DNA of 64,000 nt from positions 928,001-992,000 of the forward strand of contig JAQFVV010000186.1 in the NCBI GenBank assembly GCA_028023455.1, written 5' to 3'. The notes under the pieces were generated by a model. That model was not told the DNA's origin, ran no database searches, and saw only the letters and a program-made list of their open reading frames with translations. Made by a program: the position numbers and the translations under genes. The stretch's first letter is position 1; every line of letters starts with the position of its first letter. Source of the stretch: Epiperipatus broadwayi (taxonomy: Eukaryota; Onychophora; Udeonychophora; Euonychophora; Peripatidae). This document shows positions 1 through 13,462 of this stretch, piece by piece.

Positions 1-3000
1 AATACTTTTACATAGCAGTTAAATGTAGATAGAAAAAGAGCAGAGCTGGTCAAACTCTATCTATATATATATATGCAAGTTTATTTTTACTCATAATCGG
101 GATTAAGTAACTTTGTACAAAATGAGAAGTTTTAATCCAGCTAATCTAATGTCTTTGGATAAAAAATAACCTAATCATTTGCAATAAATATTATCAATAA
201 TGTAAATATTTAAACTTATTTATTTTCGTCTATATATTATCTTATTGTTTATGAGAAACAAAATTGGGATTAAAGCAAGCTCATAAAAAGGTTCATTATA
301 AAAAATATATAAGACTTGTAGAATAAAATATTAAAGAAAAAAGAAGGAAAGCGTAAGATTTAAATGCACAATAAAACATAGTTTAAAAGAGGAAGTATAT
401 CAAATCCAGACATAAGTTTAAGTAATATTTACTAAGGCTGTAACCTTTAGAAATAAGCGTCTGAAAAATTCGAAGGTAGGGACCTCTACAGGTCTTAGCC
501 ACAAGCTTATGCTAGATAAGTATGATGATATGAAAAATGGCATAACATCTTTATCCTAATTAATGACATAAATTATTTTTAATTTTTAATGCTTGTACTC
601 AAATCTGATTAGTGAAAATCTATATGATATTATTTTTATTGCATTAAGAATATATGCTATAAGCTACTCTGGGTAATGTAAATAAAAAAAGGAATGTAAT
701 AAAATTAGCAACTGTAGTTCATGTATATATATATATGAAAGCAGTCGTAATACGAATATTGATGACTGCTTTTGTGTATGTACATTTACAAACCAATCTA
801 GCCTTAAGCATTATTTGCTTTAATATATATATAAACAAATCACTCACCTAACAAACCATGTTTGGTTTATTATTGGCATATTTGATTTATTATATATATA
901 TATATTGCATTTAACTTATACAATGGTTAAATCAATTATGTAAAGATATAGTATCTTCTGGTATCCTACTACCCCTATTAGTCTCCCACTGTCCATGATG
1001 AAAAAAAGAAAATTTACTTATAATTTCTTTACCCCCCCCCCCCCATTAATAATAAGTTAATATAAAATTATATTTTTGATATATATCGTAATGGTCAAAA
1101 TATACAGATCACATGAACATCACCCAAGAATAATTTACATACGAGCTGCATCTTGCGATGTCACGTGATCAAATACTTTTTCTTTTTATAACTGCTAAAT
1201 CAGTTAAATGCAAGAGGCTCTATCATATTTTAATTAACTTATTAATAATGACAAATGCTAAAAATAATGGGATATTACAATTTATTTACGTACATTTCCA
1301 CAACACAAATGATAACATAATTGACAGCCGTCCACAGGAAATATTAGTCTATTTGTTCTTTTTACCCAGGATTAAATTTAGAATAGTGGCATATTATTTT
1401 CTTTACTTGCGTTATTAGTTTGAATATAAATTAAGATTGTTATTGATTTATTGATTTGTATTATTATTTTTATGCACAGACAATATAGAACACAATGCTT
1501 CTTAATTGTTTCTGGATAACATGGATTACAACACAGTTTTAAGACTTTACAGATCTGGGATATGCTAGAATCATTCAAATAAACTATATTATTAACAGAC
1601 TTAGACCAAAGTAAATACTTTCAGGCATGTAACAGGTAAATAACTAAATATTAACTAAGTAGGTATAAGAGGCAGAAAACAGCATCTGCATTACACTCAT
1701 TTATGAAGCAAGGCTATATAAAAATGAAGGATATGATATATAATAGGAATGTACATCTACTGCATACTACTGCTCAAACTATGGCTACTATCTGGAAATG
1801 ACTGTCAGAAGCAAATGGTACCACACAAAGAAAATATATACAAACAAACATTATACATAGGCAAAACAGCCAGAAATAACAGTATATCCATTCAAATCTA
1901 CTACACCCAATTATCCTTTGCATGCTTGTTTATTCGCACACCTGAAGGGTATTCTGTTTAAAATTGTAAATCTTTATAACTATCAGAACAAACAATCTTA
2001 CATAATTTATTTAACGTATCTATGCAGCTGTTTTATACTATCCAAAAGTGATTAATCAGTATTATTCATATTAATGATTAAACTTATTTTTACAATTTAT
2101 GGCTAGTAAAAATGACAACCATTTGTTCTGGTTTTAAAATACTAACTATGTTTTTAAGAGGATGGAAAGGGCTTGCAATAATAAGCTAATTACTTTATAA
2201 AAATATTTTTCTATATAGATTTACACCAAATAAACTATGGCATGATTAATAAAAGTAGCAATCAATTGCCACCCTAATTTATAAACAGATCTATTTCTAT
2301 ATAAAATTAATCATAATTATTTATAAAATATTTTCAGTATATATGAAATATAAAAGATAAAATACCTAATATTAGTAATAGACAGTGATAACAATATATT
2401 CAAAGTTCAGACACATTACTCTTTTCATCACTAAGAGTTCAAGTTCTGAATTCAGGTATTGGAAGACTTTTGTCTTATTCTGTACTAACATAGCTATGTC
2501 TGATGGTCTTTTGCAAAGCCTCTATCATATTGGTCTTGATTAATTCAGTGGTCTTCATTGATATATATATTTACCTTTTTATTTAATGGAAAGCACCAAA
2601 TGGTTTCCTTGATGATTCTGCTGGCTTCTCTCCAAAACAATAGATTCTGATGAAGTTTAAATTACTTATAGTTCACATATAAACTGGACACAATGCTTCT
2701 TAAGATGGTTCTGCATTATTTGACAGCTCCTTCTCAGCATCTCCCAATAGACTTATGACCTGCACCCAGCTGGATTGGTCAGAATGGAACAGATGATGAC
2801 TTCTCTACTCTTCCATGATATTCTAACACAAAGCACACTAATAAATCAAAGTAGAATCAGTACAAAACAAAGCATAATAATCACAATGAATTATAATCTC
2901 TATTTATAGTTCACTGAGTTGTCTTATCATCAAAATCACATCAATGGGGCATTTCTATCTATGTATCTATTGATGGTAGATAACTCCTAAACTTCATTAT

Positions 3001-3780
3001 AGTCTGTGGCTTATTTGTCTAATTACAGCATTTATAAAATTTTAGTTTTGAAAGGGATTATATCAAAATAACAGACAATGTTTTGAGTAAATTACATGAG
3101 ATATTTATCTCCTTAATTAGTCAATCTATTTATAAGAATTTAATAACATTTATAAAATAATGTCATTTCCACCCACCTAGTTATAAAACACCTTTATAAA
3201 TGTTAATAAAATAAATATTTTGTTGTAAATTACTTTTAAAATAAATTTAAAATTAATGTCATGTACATATATCTGTACACATACTTATATATATATATAT
3301 AATTTCTACTTATTAAAAATTATTGAAATTTTTTTATCTAAAAATGCCTTCAAATTTTTCAACTTATATACATGAAGGCTATATAAATATCTCTTCAACA
3401 TATATATATATATTAAAATTTAAAATATACCAATAAAGATAATGCTTACTTTGTGAGAAACATTAATTCTATTATTTAAAACTATTAATATATAATGAAT
3501 TATCAGACATATATTTAAAGAAAATCAATAAAGTTCTTTATTGATCTATAATATTGAATTGCATTTTTCAAAGGTCTGAAATAATAAATGTCATTAGCTT
3601 AGATATTTGAAATAATAATAATGTGAATTCCCATCTTTTTTTTAAAAAAAAAAAGGATGGATAAATAATTACCTTAAACAGTAACTCAGTCAAATGTTCA
3701 TTTTCTTAGTTCCAGATTTGCAGTAAAATATATTAATATTGTTGGTTATTTTTTTTATTTTGTAAATATTTAACTTAGTA
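1..3780. other. Non-coding A+T-rich DNA, no gene seen
   Basis: This stretch holds short TA runs, a C13 homopolymer at 1032-1044 and a small hairpin at about 738-773. Open frames of 60-90 codons are low-complexity and match no family I know. It is upstream of, or an intron of, the kinase gene; I cannot tell which. A slightly more complex patch at about 2440-2830 shows no domain that I recognise. Confidence 0.6.
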
Positions 3781-3813
3781 TTTTCCTGAAGGTTTGTGAT
3801 GATGGTGTTCTAG

Positions 3814-4011
3814 TTGTATTTTTATATTGGACTATTTCCATCATCTAACATACCTATTGAATGTCTTTAAAAATTTAACTTTATTTAAATATTCCAAATA
3901 CATTCAACTGTTTAACAGTTAAATATATTTGAAATATTTAAATAAAGTTAAATTTTTAAAGACATTTAATACATATATTAGATGATGGAAATAGTCCAAT
4001 ATAAAAATACA
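3814..4011. repeat. F1 foldback element, copy A (near-perfect hairpin)
   Basis: Two arms of about 98 bp pair around the centre AACTGTTTAACAGTT at 3906-3920. The ends read TGTATTTTTATATTGGAC and its complement. The subterminal motif TTGGACTATTTCCATC recurs in F1 copies at 13.3 kb and 43.4 kb. The outer flank GGTTTGTGATGATGGTGTT at about 3791-3809 also recurs, inverted, beside the other two copies, so the full element reaches beyond the hairpin. No coding capacity is seen; it looks like a MITE or foldback element. Confidence 0.85.
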
Positions 4012-4419
4012 AATTTAACTTAGTAGTTTTATTTTTTTAGATCACTTTGTTATTCATCGATAATCACTGAAAGTGTTTAGAAAATAAAAAACTTAGAAAA
4101 GACTAGTCTTTGACATTTATTCAATTATATAATTGGAGTTCTTGAACATTTCTTCATTAATATGCCATTTGGATCAAGGGGATTGGCTCAGTGATATCAG
4201 GTGCTGTTTCTTCCTTGGATTCAGTTTTGAAGAATGCATCTTACTGAGTGATAATAACAAATAAATTTCCATTTATATTTATTTCTTTTATAGAAACGTT
4301 TGGCACACCTTATCAGATCTTCTGTTTATGCAAATATCCCAGTGATGGTTTTAGTAATTAGTAAATGGAAAAAAATGTTAAAACATTTTTTCTGAGGATT
4401 AGAATTATATACATGGAAG

Positions 4420-5430
4420 ATTTATAATAAAGAATAGAAATGAGGAAATTATATTCAAGTAAACAGAGATAAATTTTAGCCTTTGATGTGACCAAGAAAT
4501 TATCAGTTACTATTAATTGACAATGCTTGAAGATAATGAAGTTTTCTCATTAACCATATGACTGTGCACACTGAAAATTTTCATGTACAGTTTTAATTTG
4601 CTCTAAAACTGCTAATTTTTACATTATCATAGTGAATTAATGGTCATTTTAAAGGTAAAAATGTACCATATCTATGCTGCCATCTCTAGAATTATTTTGC
4701 AAGTAAAAATCAATAATTTTAAATTTAAAGCTATAACAATGAGAAAAGGCAGACTTTACAAAGCTCTGATTGGTTGTTTCTCATTTTCAACAAAAGAGAG
4801 CACTTGTCAACAATTTTGACAGGTCTAAGTTCTTTGTTTTGATTTTCAAAACAAAAATGTATATTTTAAAATAATTTTTTAATATTTTTTACATATTATA
4901 AATAATTTTCATAAAATATACTGAAAATATAATTATTTTAGAAGAACAGTTAAGATTTTAGTAAAAATTATTTACTTTTACACAAAAGTAAATTGAGAAA
5001 GAAATCACTGTTGTAGGCTGCATTTTCTAATAGGTTACAAAATTTTCATTTTATGTTTTCCACTATAGATTATTTTTATCAATTATAAATAGAAATGTAT
5101 TTTTAAAAAAACTTTCATTTAATTTAATCATCTAATAAATTATTAATTAGTTTTTTACAAACTAAACTAAAATGAATATAATATTAAAAGACAAATATAT
5201 TTTTACTGCTGATTCAGTAATTGACCACCCAAAAGTTAGAACTTTAATTCACTCAGCCAATAAAATGTTTTCCAGTTAAGAGTAGGGAAAGGGTTATAGT
5301 TCTTTGGTTGAACTTTTTTGTTAAAAATTTGTGTAGCCTTAATGATTGTCAGTTAGTAGTAATTGATTAAAAGTTATCTCTGTTTATATGGATATAACCT
5401 CATTTATATTCTTTATTATAATGAGATATT
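4420..5430. repeat. Diverged inverted repeat pair (4420-4535 and 5325-5430)
   Basis: The segment with TTTATAATAAAGAAT, AATGAGG, AAACAGAGATAA and ATTGACAAT at 4420-4535 returns as its reverse complement at 5325-5430, with many differences. The 0.8 kb between holds no recognisable gene. It may be the ends of an old non-autonomous DNA element. Confidence 0.5.
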
Positions 5431-8400
5431 ATTTTATATAGCACTATGTTTTAATACTGTAATAGTGATATTAGCGATTAAGCCAAAGCACATGCACTTT
5501 AAAGATAAACTATAAATGAATACTCTCACTTTTTCCAGACACAAGATATAGTATTTTAGAAAGAATGGAATGACTCACCCATTTTTTCGACCCAAACATT
5601 TATATATGGGAAAATCTTAAGCATATGGAAATGAGAGTGTGAAGGTGTTAAGCAATCACTTTAAATTACATTTGTTATAATAATAATAATCCATAAAGAT
5701 ATTTAATTTAACATATACAATCATATGGAAGATTTAATATATTGTACCACTAGGCTAGTGCTGCATGTAATAATTTCATCTAAAATTATTAAAATAAAAA
5801 ACTTCATAGATAATGTAAAAGTTTTAAAGTTAATTTAAAAAAATAAAATCATTGCAGGATTACTTACAAGTAAATGACTAAATAAGTTTTATCAAAGGAA
5901 ATAAAGGTTGAATAAAAGAAAATGCAGTTCACTCAAGGGAATCTGAATGCTGCATCATTTGTAAAGTTTTACAAATTAATTAAAGAGTAATTCGAGGGGA
6001 GAGAGAATTTAACCTAGCAAAAATTAAAGCTAAAAAAGGGGGAAATTAAAAATCTCTTTTAATTTATTTTAAAAATAAGGGAAACATGAATAGAGATTGT
6101 TTTTAAACATAAAGAAATAATAAAATGTGTGCGTGTTAAATAAATATGAAAATTAAATATTAAAATAAAGGAAAACTCAATTAAATTTTAAAACTCAAAG
6201 ATTGCTTAATAGATAAGCTGCATTGGAATGGGATTAGCAATGGCTACTAATTAATTAAAATCCATAAACAACAGGACTAATTAAAATGCATCTTATCCAA
6301 AATTTGATCAACATAATCAGTGGATGGATTTTGAACAAAGAAAATAATTAACAGATTTAAAATTAATTAAAAGATAACAAGATGGCATCACATAAATAGA
6401 ACTGCAAATTTCATCATTCAGTCATTAATGTATCTATATTCAATCACCTATTAGATTTATTTTTCAATACATACAATGCCATGCTAAGCAGAAGTTGAAG
6501 CATGCAACCAAGCTCCAGCATTCATCCACAAGAACATCGGCAGTCTTCCCAATAAAAGGCATTCCTGTCTAATAATTTGAAGCTGCCAAGAATGTTTAAC
6601 TGCCTGAAATAGAAGTAGCCCAGAACTGCATCATCAGGACCACACCATTAGCAAGTTAAATTCAACTGGTTGTTAGACAAAATACAACAACAAAGAGCAA
6701 GAAGTCATATCATCTGAGAGGAATGTTTAAAATCCTATAGGTAATAACATTTTCTTATTCCCATTCCTGATATTAATTTAAGTAGCCATTATGATCTTTG
6801 AGTATCTCCAGAGTCAGTATAATAAATGAACTCTATAGCCATCATATAATGAACTATAGTATGTGTTGGTTCACATGTTTCCTAATGTAACAAATAAATA
6901 GTTACAGAGCTTTCAGGTCATGAAATAATTAGTTTATAAATCCAAGTTGTGTGTGTTCCATATACATGGTGTTTATATTATATTATGATTGTATATATTT
7001 TTTATAATTAAGAGTGTGTTCTCATCATATAAGTAATAATTGTTTATTTAATTGAAATGTATAAAATCATTCTATAAGTTTTAGTAATAAGTCTGTTTAA
7101 AATATTTATAATAAAGTACTTGTCTGTTAATTATTATCAATCAATTCTTTAATTATACCACTAAGGACAACTTAGCAGAGAAGTTATTGAATTATATTTC
7201 CATTCAGCTAGTTAGGATTTCTTAGGAGCTGGCACCTGAAGTTTACTTCAAAACAAATAAAGTGCTTCGAATCTCAGGGATTGATTTCAGCAGTCAAGAA
7301 AATCTGTGGCCTGGAAAGGTGGTTGTGGTTATATATCTTATATAGCTTTGGCCTGGTCATAGGTGCCTTTTGGGTGTTAAGCTTCTTCACCTAAGGGGAT
7401 GGTGGATGCAATACTAAATTTCTGAAAGAGGGGATCAAATTTATAATAAATAATTTTATAATATTGTCATTTTTCTATAAAAGAAGTCAACAATTTGTTT
7501 TACAATTTTTTATTAAAGAGTAAAATTTTTATTCTATATATTTATTTTTATTCGATCATCTCCCAGACGGTTCAATATATATTATTTTTAAAAAATGTCT
7601 TTAATTAATTAAGGAAGTATACAAAAATAGGAAAAACAATGTTTTTGAAGTTATATTCAGTAATTAAAATTCTTATAACATCATTTATTTTATTTTAAAA
7701 ATATAACCATTTCGTTAATTTAAAAATAATTTTGACATTTTGTTTTTAAAACTTTCACTTTTTAAAAAAAGCCATTCACACTAATACATACAATTATATA
7801 TTGTATCTAAATATGTATACAGAATGTGTCATAATAAAACAGCAAGTGACAGGTTCTTTCTCCAAAACTTTATGTAGTAAGATAGCGTAGGTAGTCACCA
7901 TATAAATTTTAAGAGACTTGTCTGAATCATGAGTTCACCATAAAATATGATAGTGTTTTGTACTTTAATCTATGATTGAATAATATGCCAAAATTAAGTT
8001 TTTTTCAAATTGGATAAAGTGCTACTAAAGCATTAGAAGTGATTCAAATTATATGCAGCAATGAAGCCAAGAACCATAAGAATTTTTCAAATGATTTGTA
8101 AGATTTCAAAACATTAAGGAGATACTGAAGTCAGTCAATGAAAATACAAAACAACTGTTATATTTTATGTTATAACTCACATCCAAACATGCTAGTGACA
8201 TAAAATTTTTGTGGTGAACAACTAAACTATGTATTTATTGATTCAAAGGACACTTCAGGCAGTTAAGAGAGAGAACTAACCACCCTTTTACTAATGCAAG
8301 TAGTTTGTATTTAATCCAAAAATGTAGAAGTTATATATATATAAATGAAAGGTGTGAATTAAAGAAGATTAACAACATTTGGAAGAAGCTATTGGAAGAG

Positions 8401-8757
8401 AAAATAAATTTTAAAACTTCTCAACCAATAGAATTTAAATATGAGGAGAAAGAAAACGATAAAAACGTTTTTAAATCTCACATGCATTCTTATGATTTGA
8501 GAAAGAGGACGCTCTGAGGAAGGTACTTGATATTGTACTGAAATGTCAGCATTTAGCTTTTTCACTACACGGAATATCCCACAAATAGTAATAATAATAT
8601 GACATCTTTTATCCGTGAAAATATTAGAATTAATATATATATATATTGCAAATAGAAAGAAAAGATATGCATGCAAGTTTATATATATATTTCTATTAAT
8701 ATACTGAAGTATCAAAACCAATATTTATTTTTAATATGTATATTATTTTACTTCTAG
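5431..8757. other. Non-coding DNA before first visible MLCK exon
   Basis: No splice-flanked segment encodes the expected first strand of the kinase domain or an Ig or FN3 domain. The patches 6470-6720 and 7200-7430 are less A+T-rich and may be old repeats, but I recognise nothing. A 70-codon open frame at 8305-8517 has no known domain and overlaps simple sequence. Confidence 0.55.
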
Positions 8758-8961
8758 AGGCAAATTTGGAACAGTAAATAAGTGCAAAGAGAAAAAATCT
8801 GGGAGGATATTAGCAGCCAAATTCATTACAACAAGCAAACAGTCAGAAAGGGAGGAGGTAGAAAATGAAGTGGAGATTATGAAATTTTTGCAGCACCCTC
8901 GATTATTACAGCTTTATGATGCCTTTGATGGCGGAAAAACAATGGTTTTAGTTATGGAATT
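8758..8961 (+). CDS. MYLK: MLCK exon 1 of window: kinase N-lobe (glycine loop to hinge)
   Basis: This exon carries 67 whole codons. It starts in phase 2: the first base A completes a codon, probably Arg of a GRGKFG loop, begun in an unseen exon. The acceptor follows a T-rich tract ending in CTTCTAG. The donor is TT/GTAAGT and leaves two bases of a Leu codon. The translation has GKFGTV (nucleotide loop), AAKFI with the ATP-anchoring Lys, an alpha-C helix with its Glu in EEVENEVEIM, then QHPRLLQLYDAF and the hinge strand VLVMEL. This part of the N-lobe binds ATP. The exon is clearly richer in G+C than the DNA on both sides. Confidence 0.93.
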
Positions 8962-11900
8962 GTAAGTGTGTGCGTGTATATATATTCAAACTACTATTTA
9001 ATAAAATTAAAATCAATGCATTGCATATATACTTGGGTCTCGTTTTATGTGATAGATAGGTTCCTCAGAAAACACGTGCAAAAATAGACGTAACTTACAT
9101 TGAAAAAGGGGGAATGCAGTCTGTGATTTTTCAAAATTCGTGTAAAAGCAAAGCACCAATGTAAAACTATTTCAAAATTCGCGCAAAAAAAAAAAAAAAA
9201 ATAAGGAAATAAAATATGACCAATAAAAAATTTCAAATTTGAAAAAAATTGATACAAGACAAACTTTTTTTAACTATAATATTTAATTTTATTCAAAATA
9301 ATATATTTTTATGCATAATTTACAGTACAGTAATTTACATTTTTTATACATGTTTTAATTATTATAGCTATTTGCCAAAAAAACACGTTCATTTGCAAAC
9401 AACTAGCACCAACTTCACACTCATGTTGTGTCAATGGTTTTCTGGTGACAACATAATTAGTAATTAATCTTTGAGATGATGATTTTATTAATTGTTTATG
9501 AAACTAACAACTAAAAATTAAATTGTTATTTTTGTCTTTAATTTTCAATTCTGTTTAAAAATCAAATTTCACATCACATTAATTTCAAGTCATCGTAAGT
9601 TATTTTTAAATTGTTAATTACAATTAAAAATCAGATTTTAATTTTTAATTGTCAAATTTAATTGTGCCCACTGCTATTACTGACCTTTTAAAAATAAACT
9701 TAAGGACATTAAATGATTAATAATTGATTACATTCTTTTTTAAAAAGCAAAAATAGAATGTGATTTAAAATGCAAAATTAACATGCACAATGTTTGAACA
9801 AATTTACATTATAATGTTGTAAAATTTAATGTGTGTATACATAAAATGTGAAAATCATGATTTTAATTTCATTATTGCATAAAATCTTACTATTATAAAG
9901 CACTGAAAATATTCAAATCACTAAGATGAAAGTCGAATTCCAATAATGTGCTATTACTTTCAATATAATGTAAGTGCACGAAATTTATTATTTAAAGTAA
10001 TAGTGCATTATCAGAATTCGACTTCCGGTGAAACACGAATTGCGTAACTTCAAAATCGTGTTAAATAAGTCCGCGTAAAAAAAGACCCAGGTGTATATAT
10101 ATAATTTAAAATAAGACTAAATTAAACTCTGTATTTAATATGCAAGTAATAACATACTCATATGCTATAAAATTATATTTTATACAATTAATATTAACTG
10201 TAAAATGTTTTTAGGAAAAGTCAAACTTATGTAAACATGTCAAATACATTAAACTGTTAGTTTTTTTGAAAGCCATATGAATATGTGTGTGAAAGAACTT
10301 TTTTATAGATATATACAATATGACAGACAAAGGCTTAATGTTATCAGACAAGTCAGTGGTTAGCAGTGAAAGACAAAGGGTGCTAAGAATTCCCTGCTTG
10401 TGAACTCAGGCTGTCATTCAATAATGACCTTTTATTTAGATATTTACAACCACAAATCATTTTCAGTTGAAGGAAGATTGCACCAATTGGAAAACTTATC
10501 TAATATTAATTAGGACATTGTTGGACTTAATGAAGTTAGAAAAAAAAGTAAAAAGAATTAATTTAAAAAATGGACATGTATTATACTACAAAGGCACAAA
10601 TATTGGAAGCATAAGTGGAGGAACAACAATATTTTAAAGATTGATGGTATATGAGACAAAGTAACAAGATTATTTATTCATATTAATGAAAGATACCAAA
10701 TGGATATAAATATTCCAACAAGATCTCACTGTAATAATGAAATACAGGATTTTTATATGGATATTAAAAATGCTTTTGATTAGATCAAATAACTTTTTAA
10801 AATTATCATAGGAGACTTTAATGCTAGAAATGTGAATGAATTTGGTTATAGTGATAGAAATGAAAGAAAAATGCTAAATGGAAATAGATATGGGAGCATT
10901 CAAATGAAGATGTTGATGAATTGAATTTTGACTATCAGAAAATATGTATTTTAGGATTTTAATGTTTTTAATAGATTCAACACAAGAAGAAATTACAGAT
11001 TAGTGAAATATAATGTTATCTATTAATATATAGGGTATATGAGTGGAGACTTTCACATGACCCACCACTCACCACTTTATCTCTTATCACTGATACACTT
11101 GAACACATATATGTCAAAAAGATAAATAATCACCAATATACATATTTCATGCTAAACCAGCAATCATCAGTTGGTCCAGATTATTGTCTCAAGTGTTCAG
11201 ATATATATTAAGATAGCCGATCTTTATACTTTAATGGACAGGTTTCAATACACTTCGCACTCCAACTCTTCAACCATTCCATACAATTGAAAATCTGATG
11301 ATATAATGCTCAAAGGCAACCGTGAAGCTGAGATTCTTGTCACACCCATGTTTATCTAAAGTCAATGTTGCCCCTCATGTACAGACATAACTCATTTAAT
11401 ACATATACAAGGCATGGGCAGACATGCAAAATTAGAAAGATGAAAGTTACCAAGAAAAACAGACTTAACAGTTGATATTCATATCCTTCATAAACACTCC
11501 AATAAACTTAATATAGAACTTACACATTGATTTAAAATGTTAACAGATCTTGACATTAATTCAAACTAGAATGAGACCAATGAGAAGATAACTGATATAT
11601 TAAGAACTGCTGCAAAAATAATTGGTACTAAACGCAGTATTTTACCAGTAAATGTTCTAATGATGCAAAACATTATTAAGAAAAAAATGAGTATGAATAT
11701 TTTTAAAAATGTTCCATTAAAATGAATTGAATATTTAGAGACTTGTAAAATGGTATAAAACATTTATTGTGAATGGTAAAGGAAAGTTAAAAAAGAGAAG
11801 TCTCAAAAGTGTAAGAGAACATCTTGGTATTGGAAAGTTTTTGTTTCTGCAATTAGAAGAAAAATATAGAACTATTATTAAAAAGAGAGATAGCATCCTG

Positions 11901-13390
11901 AAATATAAGAAACAATTCTATAAAAAAATATATAGTAATAAAAAAACAAAATATCTCTTACAACTACTATATTTTTTATATTGTCAAGTATTTTATAAAT
12001 GAAGAGGAGAAATATGCAATAAGAAAGTAAAAGTTTCAAAAAATGTTTAAATTATCATTGATATTTTAAAAGAAGTAGATGAAGAAATAGAATGATAAAG
12101 CTATACACCAAATGTCTAAATTATAAAGATGTACAGATGATTGGAAGAATGCACTTGTCATGGCAATATTTAAACAAAGTGATCAAGAAGATATCAGTTT
12201 TTTATCAGTTCTATACAAAATCTTTTATTAAGATAATTACAATTCATCTATAATGAATTTTGGATTCTAACCAACCAAAAGAATAAAATCGATTTAAAAG
12301 TAATTTTAGAATAATGGATTATATCCGAGTATTGAGAAGATTTTAGAAAGGACCACTGAATGTGAGTTGCCATTACATTTCAAATTTGTAGATTATGAGA
12401 AGATGTTTGATCCTATAAGCAATTCTACAATAATTAAAGCATTGAATCATCAAAATATAGACCTGACATACTGTCTTATTCTGAACATTATCAACATATA
12501 ACAGCAATGATTAGATTACATGATGATACTAAGAAGTTTCATATTGAGAAGGGTGTATGATAAATGATTTCATATTTTCAAAATGTTTTACACTCATTTT
12601 ACAAAAAAGGTTTTGTGTATTAAAGTGGAAAGCTAAGGGAGAAAAAGTAAACAGAGATTTTTAAAGTCATTTAGAATTTTCATGAGGTTGTTTTTGCATA
12701 TAATGTTTCAGAGCTTCAGCAAATGAAAGTAAGAAAATAGAAATTAAATAAGACAATAAAGCCAATTACTCAAGGCTTTAATAGATTAATAAACATAAAT
12801 GCTAACAATCAACCCTTAAGCTAGCAACAATCTCAACCTATAGTCAAGGCAACCTCCTTAAACAAAAGTAGTACTACCTTTATCTATAGACTCATATATT
12901 TATATAGACTCCTTAAAGATTTAAACTTGACCAAAGAATATGAGATTAATAAAATAAAGAAATTTAAACAAACTTTATTATTCAGGAAAATATAACCTGT
13001 TCTGAAAGCAGTCTAATAAGTAGCCAATTACACCTTCCAAATTTCATATAAAGTATATATTTACTACCATCTACATTTATAAACCTATTAAAGCCTTGAG
13101 TAAATAGCTTTATTATCTTAGTAAATATATACTTTATATGGAATTTGAAAGTTAAAAATGACTATTTATTAGTCTGCTTTCAAAACAGGTTATATTTGGC
13201 TGGTGATATCACCTTTATTGTTAAAGGAGATTGCCTTGACTACAAGTTTTATTGATAGTTTAAGGATTGATTGTTATTATTATTTAGAAGTGTTGGATTA
13301 TTTCCATCAAACTTTATATTTAAACTTTCCAAATAGATGTCAAGTAGTTGGTTGCAGACAGTTGTGGGTTCACCTCCCAGCCAATGCTAT

Positions 13391-13462
<72 letters not shown>

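Noticed and set aside
1158-1418. 86-codon open frame
   Set aside because: Low-complexity translation of A+T-rich DNA; no domain, no splice or promoter support.
4165-4245. Possible tRNA-like A-box (TTGGCTCAGTGA)
   Set aside because: No B-box at the right distance and no stems; too weak.
8305-8517. 70-codon open frame just upstream of exon 1 as a possible MLCK exon
   Set aside because: It shows no kinase first-strand or Ig/FN3 pattern, lacks splice sites in the right phase, and includes TA simple sequence.
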